Origin: Oscillospiraceae bacterium
GTDB taxonomy: Bacteria > Bacillota > Clostridia > Oscillospirales > Oscillospiraceae
NCBI GenBank assembly: GCA_021201735.1
Contig: JAJQEJ010000034.1
Coordinates: forward strand, 39,340 to 103,339
Direction of reading: 5' to 3'
Length of the DNA: 64,000 nt
Position 1 is the first letter of the stretch; each line of letters opens with the position of its first letter. The notes below the pieces were generated by a model. The model had not been told where the DNA came from. It saw nothing but the letters and a program-made list of their open reading frames with translations, and ran no database searches. Shown here in pieces: positions 61,081 to 64,000 of the stretch. The position numbers were made by a program, and so were the translations under genes.

Positions 61081-61109
61081 AGTATAACACAATATCTACC
61101 CTCGCGCAA
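61081..61109 (-). promoter_or_regulatory. Sigma-A-type promoter of the rimP-nusA-infB operon
   Basis: On the minus strand TTGCGC (61109-61104) and TATACT (61086-61081) are separated by 17 bp, 30 bp before the leader hairpin. Confidence 0.7.
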
Positions 61110-61187
61110 GGGGTAACTGCCACTTTATATAAAAATATCTTGACGAATTTTGTCATTAGGAGTGGTTCATCTTTGCACATAAAACAC

Positions 61188-61217
61188 TTGACCCGGGCCA
61201 AGTGTTTATGGTATTCT
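61188..61217 (+). promoter_or_regulatory. Sigma-A-type promoter of the fluoride exporter gene
   Basis: TTGACC (61188-61193) and TATTCT (61212-61217) are separated by 18 bp. The transcript would begin around 61224, just before the riboswitch core. Confidence 0.6.
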
Positions 61218-61223
61218 GGTGAC

Positions 61224-61330
61224 CAAGGGAATGAGGTTCTCCCGTGACAGCTGGCATCTGCCAGCCGCTAAACCGCTTATATATTTAAGCTGATGACTTC
61301 TGCATCATTTGCAGGGGCATCAGCTTTTTT
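61224..61330 (+). ncRNA. Fluoride riboswitch (crcB motif) with transcription terminator
   Basis: The core elements of the fluoride riboswitch are present: GGGAATGAGGTTCTCCC (61227-61243), AAACCGC (61270-61276) and GCTGATGACTTCT (61289-61301). These make the conserved pseudoknot and junction. An extra CTGGC/GCCAG hairpin (61251-61264) is inserted between them. AAGCTGATG (61287-61295) can instead pair with CATCAGCTT (61318-61326), followed by a T-run, giving the OFF terminator. Fluoride binding would keep the pseudoknot and allow read-through into the ClC gene. Confidence 0.85.
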
Positions 61331-61353
61331 ATGCCCCATTTGAGGTGTTGTGT

Positions 61354-62547
61354 ATGATCAGATGGATAAAAATATTGCTATGTGTCGTATTAATTGGTAT
61401 CTGCATGGGGCTTATCTCCGCGCTGTTTCTCGCCATGCTGGACACCGTGACCTCTTTACGCGAGACGCATGGCTGGCTGTTTTGGACCCTCCCGCTGCTG
61501 GGTGTTGTCACTGCGTCTGTGTATCACAGATTTGGAAAAGGAAGCCTCGCGGGTAACAACCTGATCATCGAAAGCATGCAGCAGGAGGAGACCTTCGTCC
61601 CTGAACGCATGGGTGTGCTCGCATTCCTGTTCACAGGGCTTTCCCATCTGGCGGGCGCGTCCGTCGGGCGTGAGGGCACCGCCGTACAGATGGGCGGCGT
61701 GCTCGGGCACAAAATTGCCGCACTCGGCAAGCAGACCGGCATCGAAAAAAAGATGCTCATTTTTGCCGGTGTGAGTGCCGGATTCAGCTCAGTATTCGGC
61801 ACACCCCTTGCCGGTGCCTTCTTTGGCATGGAACTCTACGCGGTCGGAAAGCTCCATTACAAGTTTGCGATCCCCTGCCTGCTCGCCTCCTTTACGGCGG
61901 ACATCGTGACAAAGCTCTGCGGCATTTCTCATGCGCGCTATGCAATCGGGGTACAGGATTCGTTTCACCTGCGGCTGCTGCTTGCCGTGCTCGCAGCTTC
62001 CGTGCTGTTTGGTCTGATCGCCCGCTTTTTCGCCATCCTTGTCCACGCCGTCAAGCGGCTTTACGCAGCTTGGCTGCCCAATATCTATCTCCGTGCGCTG
62101 GTGTCCGCCCTGGTGCTCTTGGCCGTTCTCCTGCTCACCCGAGGCGTACCATATGGCGGGCTAAGCACATGGATGATCGACGCCGGATTCCAAGGGCAGA
62201 CGCACTGGTATGACCCGGTACTAAAATTCATCCTGACCATTCTGTCTCTGGGGGCGGGCTTTCAGGGCGGAGAGGCAACACCGCTCTTTGATATCGGCGC
62301 GGCAACCGGTGGATATCTTGCGCAGCTCCTGCGCGTCTCCCCCGCCCTGCTCGCGGCGCTCGGATACGTCTGTGTGTTTGGAAACGCCGCCAATGTCCCG
62401 CTCACCACCATCGTCATGGGCTTGGAGCTGTTCGGCCTCGCGCCGCTGCCTTACTTCATCATCGCCGCCGTCATCGGCTATTATGTGACCGGGCACCACA
62501 GCATCTATGCCGCACAGGTCATTGCGCGGCCAAAATATCGGGCTTGA
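61354..62547 (+). CDS. ClC-family transporter, probable fluoride exporter
   Basis: This 397-residue membrane protein has the ClC fold, with GREGTAVQ near residue 105, FGTPLAGAFFGMEL near 145, and GNAANVPLTTIVMGLE near 345. The fluoride-riboswitch leader points to the ClC-F class, which exports F- in exchange for protons. Residues specific to ClC-F pores were not checked by alignment. ATG 61354 has GAGGTG six bases upstream; in-frame codons before it belong to the riboswitch terminator. Confidence 0.9.
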   Translation: MIRWIKILLCVVLIGICMGLISALFLAMLDTVTSLRETHGWLFWTLPLLGVVTASVYHRFGKGSLAGNNLIIESMQQEETFVPERMGVLAFLFTGLSHLAGASVGREGTAVQMGGVLGHKIAALGKQTGIEKKMLIFAGVSAGFSSVFGTPLAGAFFGMELYAVGKLHYKFAIPCLLASFTADIVTKLCGISHARYAIGVQDSFHLRLLLAVLAASVLFGLIARFFAILVHAVKRLYAAWLPNIYLRALVSALVLLAVLLLTRGVPYGGLSTWMIDAGFQGQTHWYDPVLKFILTILSLGAGFQGGEATPLFDIGAATGGYLAQLLRVSPALLAALGYVCVFGNAANVPLTTIVMGLELFGLAPLPYFIIAAVIGYYVTGHHSIYAAQVIARPKYRA

Positions 62548-62571
62548 CAATGGAACTATATGTGGTATAAT
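62544..62571 (+). promoter_or_regulatory. Consensus sigma-A promoter for the MATE gene
   Basis: TTGACA (62544-62549) and TATAAT (62566-62571) are both perfect, with a 16-bp spacer. The -35 box overlaps the stop codon of the ClC gene (TGA 62545-62547). Confidence 0.8.
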
Positions 62572-62587
62572 CGCCAGCAAGACTGGA

Positions 62588-62625
62588 CGTCAGGCTTCCT
62601 ATCAGCGGGACAGGAAGCACTGACG
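62588..62625 (+). promoter_or_regulatory. Structured leader hairpin of the MATE gene
   Basis: CGTCAGGCTTCCT (62588-62600) pairs with AGGAAGCACTGACG (62612-62625), with one bulged base, between the promoter and the ribosome binding site. It does not end in a T-run. It does not match the riboswitch classes I know, so a role in translation control or RNA stability is possible. Confidence 0.5.
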
Positions 62626-62649
62626 GCCTTATTCTATGCGGAGGTAGTG

Positions 62650-63969
62650 ATGGACATATCCTTCCGGACGTTTGGGAAATATACCTGTTCCAATGTGGCC
62701 GGTATGCTTGGCATCTCCATTTACATTTTGGCGGACACCTTCTTCGTCTCGCGCGCGCTTGGCGCGAACGGGCTGGCAGCGCTCAATATCGCAGTACCGG
62801 TGTATAGCCTCATCCACGGGTGCGGCTTGCTGGTTGGGATGGGCGGTGCAACCAGATTTTCCATTATGAAGGGGAAAAAGAACGCGCAAGGCGGCTCACG
62901 CATGTTTTCCGCCGCACTGCTCCTTGCGCTGTGCCTCGGGGCCCTCTTTCTTATCCTTGGCGTTACCTGCGCGGGGCCCATCACCACGCTGATCGGCGCA
63001 AATGACGCGGTATTCCACAACACAAAAACCTATGTGCAGGTAATCCTTCTGTTTGGCCCCATGTTTATCCTCAACAATCTGCTTTTATGCTTTGTGCGCA
63101 ACGACGGCGCACCCCAGCGCTCCATGCTCGCCATGCTCATCGGTAGCCTTTCCAATATTGTTTTAGACTACATTTTTATTTTCCCATATGATATGGGCAT
63201 CTTCGGCGCAGCGCTTGCCACCGGCATCGCCCCCTGCATCAGCCTCCTCATTTTGTCGCCATTTTTTGCGGCAAAACGGAACAGCTTTCATGTTGCAAAG
63301 GGCAAACCATCCCCTCGGCACATGACAAAGCTGGCTGCAAGCGGCATCCCCTCTCTGACGACAGAGCTTTCCTCCGGCATTGTGGTTCTGATCTTTAACG
63401 CCATTACACTGCGTCTGGAGGGAACCACCGGCGTCGCCGCTTACGGGATCATCGCAAACATTTCCCTCGCCGTGGTGGCCGTCTATACCGGCATTGCACA
63501 GGGAATTCAGCCCCTGATGGGGCAGGGCTATGGCGCGGGAAAGCGCAGCGACGTGCAGGCCCTCCTGCGCTACGCCCTGATCACCGCCACCGTCCTTTCC
63601 GTTCTGGTCTATCTGCTCATGTTTTTTGGCGCGCCGGAGATTGTGGGGGCCTTCAACAAAGAACAAAATGCCCACCTGCGGGACCTTGCGCTGCCCGGTA
63701 TGCGCATCTACTTTACCGCCTGCCTCTTCGTGGGGTTTAATATTATCCTCTCAACTTACTTTACCTCGACGGAACGCACCCTTTCGGCGCATGTCGTCTC
63801 CATGCTGCGCGGTTTCTTTGTAATTATCCCAATGGCGCTTCTGCTCTCCTCCGTCCTTGCCATGACAGGGGTCTTTCTAGCCTTTCCCGTCACGGAGCTG
63901 CTCGTCGCAGTGGTCACCCTGCTCCTCTACTGCGTCGGTAGAACAAGGCACGCACAATTACCCGGGTAA
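62650..63969 (+). CDS. MATE-family efflux transporter
   Basis: This 439-residue protein has twelve hydrophobic segments and family features such as ILADTFFVSRALGANGLAALNIAVPVYS (cited in part), NNLLLCFVRNDGAPQRSMLAML and GIAQGIQPLMGQGYGAGK. MATE pumps export drugs and metabolites in exchange for Na+ or H+. ATG 62650 has GGAGG five bases upstream. It has its own promoter and a leader hairpin. A 36-bp palindrome overlaps its last codons. Confidence 0.93.
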   Translation: MDISFRTFGKYTCSNVAGMLGISIYILADTFFVSRALGANGLAALNIAVPVYSLIHGCGLLVGMGGATRFSIMKGKKNAQGGSRMFSAALLLALCLGALFLILGVTCAGPITTLIGANDAVFHNTKTYVQVILLFGPMFILNNLLLCFVRNDGAPQRSMLAMLIGSLSNIVLDYIFIFPYDMGIFGAALATGIAPCISLLILSPFFAAKRNSFHVAKGKPSPRHMTKLAASGIPSLTTELSSGIVVLIFNAITLRLEGTTGVAAYGIIANISLAVVAVYTGIAQGIQPLMGQGYGAGKRSDVQALLRYALITATVLSVLVYLLMFFGAPEIVGAFNKEQNAHLRDLALPGMRIYFTACLFVGFNIILSTYFTSTERTLSAHVVSMLRGFFVIIPMALLLSSVLAMTGVFLAFPVTELLVAVVTLLLYCVGRTRHAQLPG

Positions 63970-63981
63970 TTGTGCGTGCCT
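63946..63981. repeat. 36-bp perfect palindrome over the MATE stop codon
   Basis: Positions 63946-63963 and 63964-63981 are perfect reverse complements, meeting at CCCGGG. The stop TAA (63967-63969) lies within it. No T-run follows on the plus strand in the visible part, so it may act as a terminator or as an RNA-stabilising hairpin. Confidence 0.75.
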
Positions 63982-64000
63982 CAGCCTGTCAAAAAACCTC

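Noticed and set aside
60998..61201. N-terminal extension of rimP
   Set aside because: These codons cover the promoter, the leader terminator and the untranslated region; homologs begin at AKVTD.
61309..61353. Start of the ClC gene within the riboswitch terminator
   Set aside because: ATG 61354 has a proper ribosome binding site; earlier codons belong to the terminator stem and T-run.
62572..62640. Guanidine (mini-ykkC) riboswitch before the MATE gene
   Set aside because: The paired ACGR-loop hairpins expected for that class are not present.

Overview
The window looks like chromosome from a spore-forming, fairly GC-rich Clostridia bacterium, probably of the Oscillospiraceae/Ruminococcaceae type. 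Three observations support this. A block of housekeeping genes follows the classic Firmicutes order yicC-remA-gmk-rpoZ-priA-def-fmt-rsmB-rlmN-stp-prkC-rsgA-thiN-spoVM. IspH is fused to ribosomal protein S1, as is typical of Clostridia. Several sporulation genes are present (spoVM, a SPOCS-LysM coat-type protein, ytfJ/gerW). The species cannot be named from the sequence alone.

Layout. 1-0.26 kb: end of a short-chain dehydrogenase, then a run of hairpins. 0.47-4.9 kb (minus strand): an operon for a prenylated-FMN-dependent aromatic acid (gallate/protocatechuate-type) decarboxylase, made of a DASS carboxylate transporter, flavin prenyltransferase UbiX, a type I isopentenyl-diphosphate isomerase, the UbiD/LpdC decarboxylase and LpdD. 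4.89-5.26 kb: a segment of about 360 bp that carries the promoter, ribosome binding site, start codon and first codons of the transporter, but in inverted orientation. This is the most interesting observation in the window. 5.3-7.1 kb: sporulation genes. 7.2-35.5 kb (minus strand): housekeeping genes for translation, cell envelope, c-di-AMP synthesis, isoprenoid and lipid synthesis, and chromosome condensation. 35.8-38 kb: a PTS EIIC-EAL fusion. 38.1-39.4 kb: a tRNA-Arg locus with a tRNA fragment, 11-bp tandem repeats and degenerate sequence that looks like an integration scar. 39.4-43.8 kb: a phosphodiesterase, Lgt and a pair of M16 peptidases. 43.9-51 kb: a 2356-residue cyclic beta-1,2-glucan synthase with a hairpin-rich leader. 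51.3-52.8 kb: a FUSC membrane protein and RidA. 52.8-61.1 kb (minus strand): the rimP-nusA-rnpM-L7Ae-infB-rbfA-nrnA-truB-ribF translation operon with an attenuator-like leader. 61.2-64 kb: a fluoride riboswitch with a ClC-type fluoride exporter, then a MATE efflux pump.

How it fits together. Most of the window is conserved core chromosome in long, overlapping, translationally coupled minus-strand operons. Accessory functions sit at the edges. For the decarboxylase operon, moving the inverted segment back on paper at a shared 5-bp ACCTG core gives an in-frame 462-residue transporter with a normal DASS N-terminus, placed behind a near-consensus promoter. As read here, that promoter points away from the operon and into a terminator. 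The operon may therefore be phase-variable and currently OFF, or it may have been silenced by a fixed inversion.
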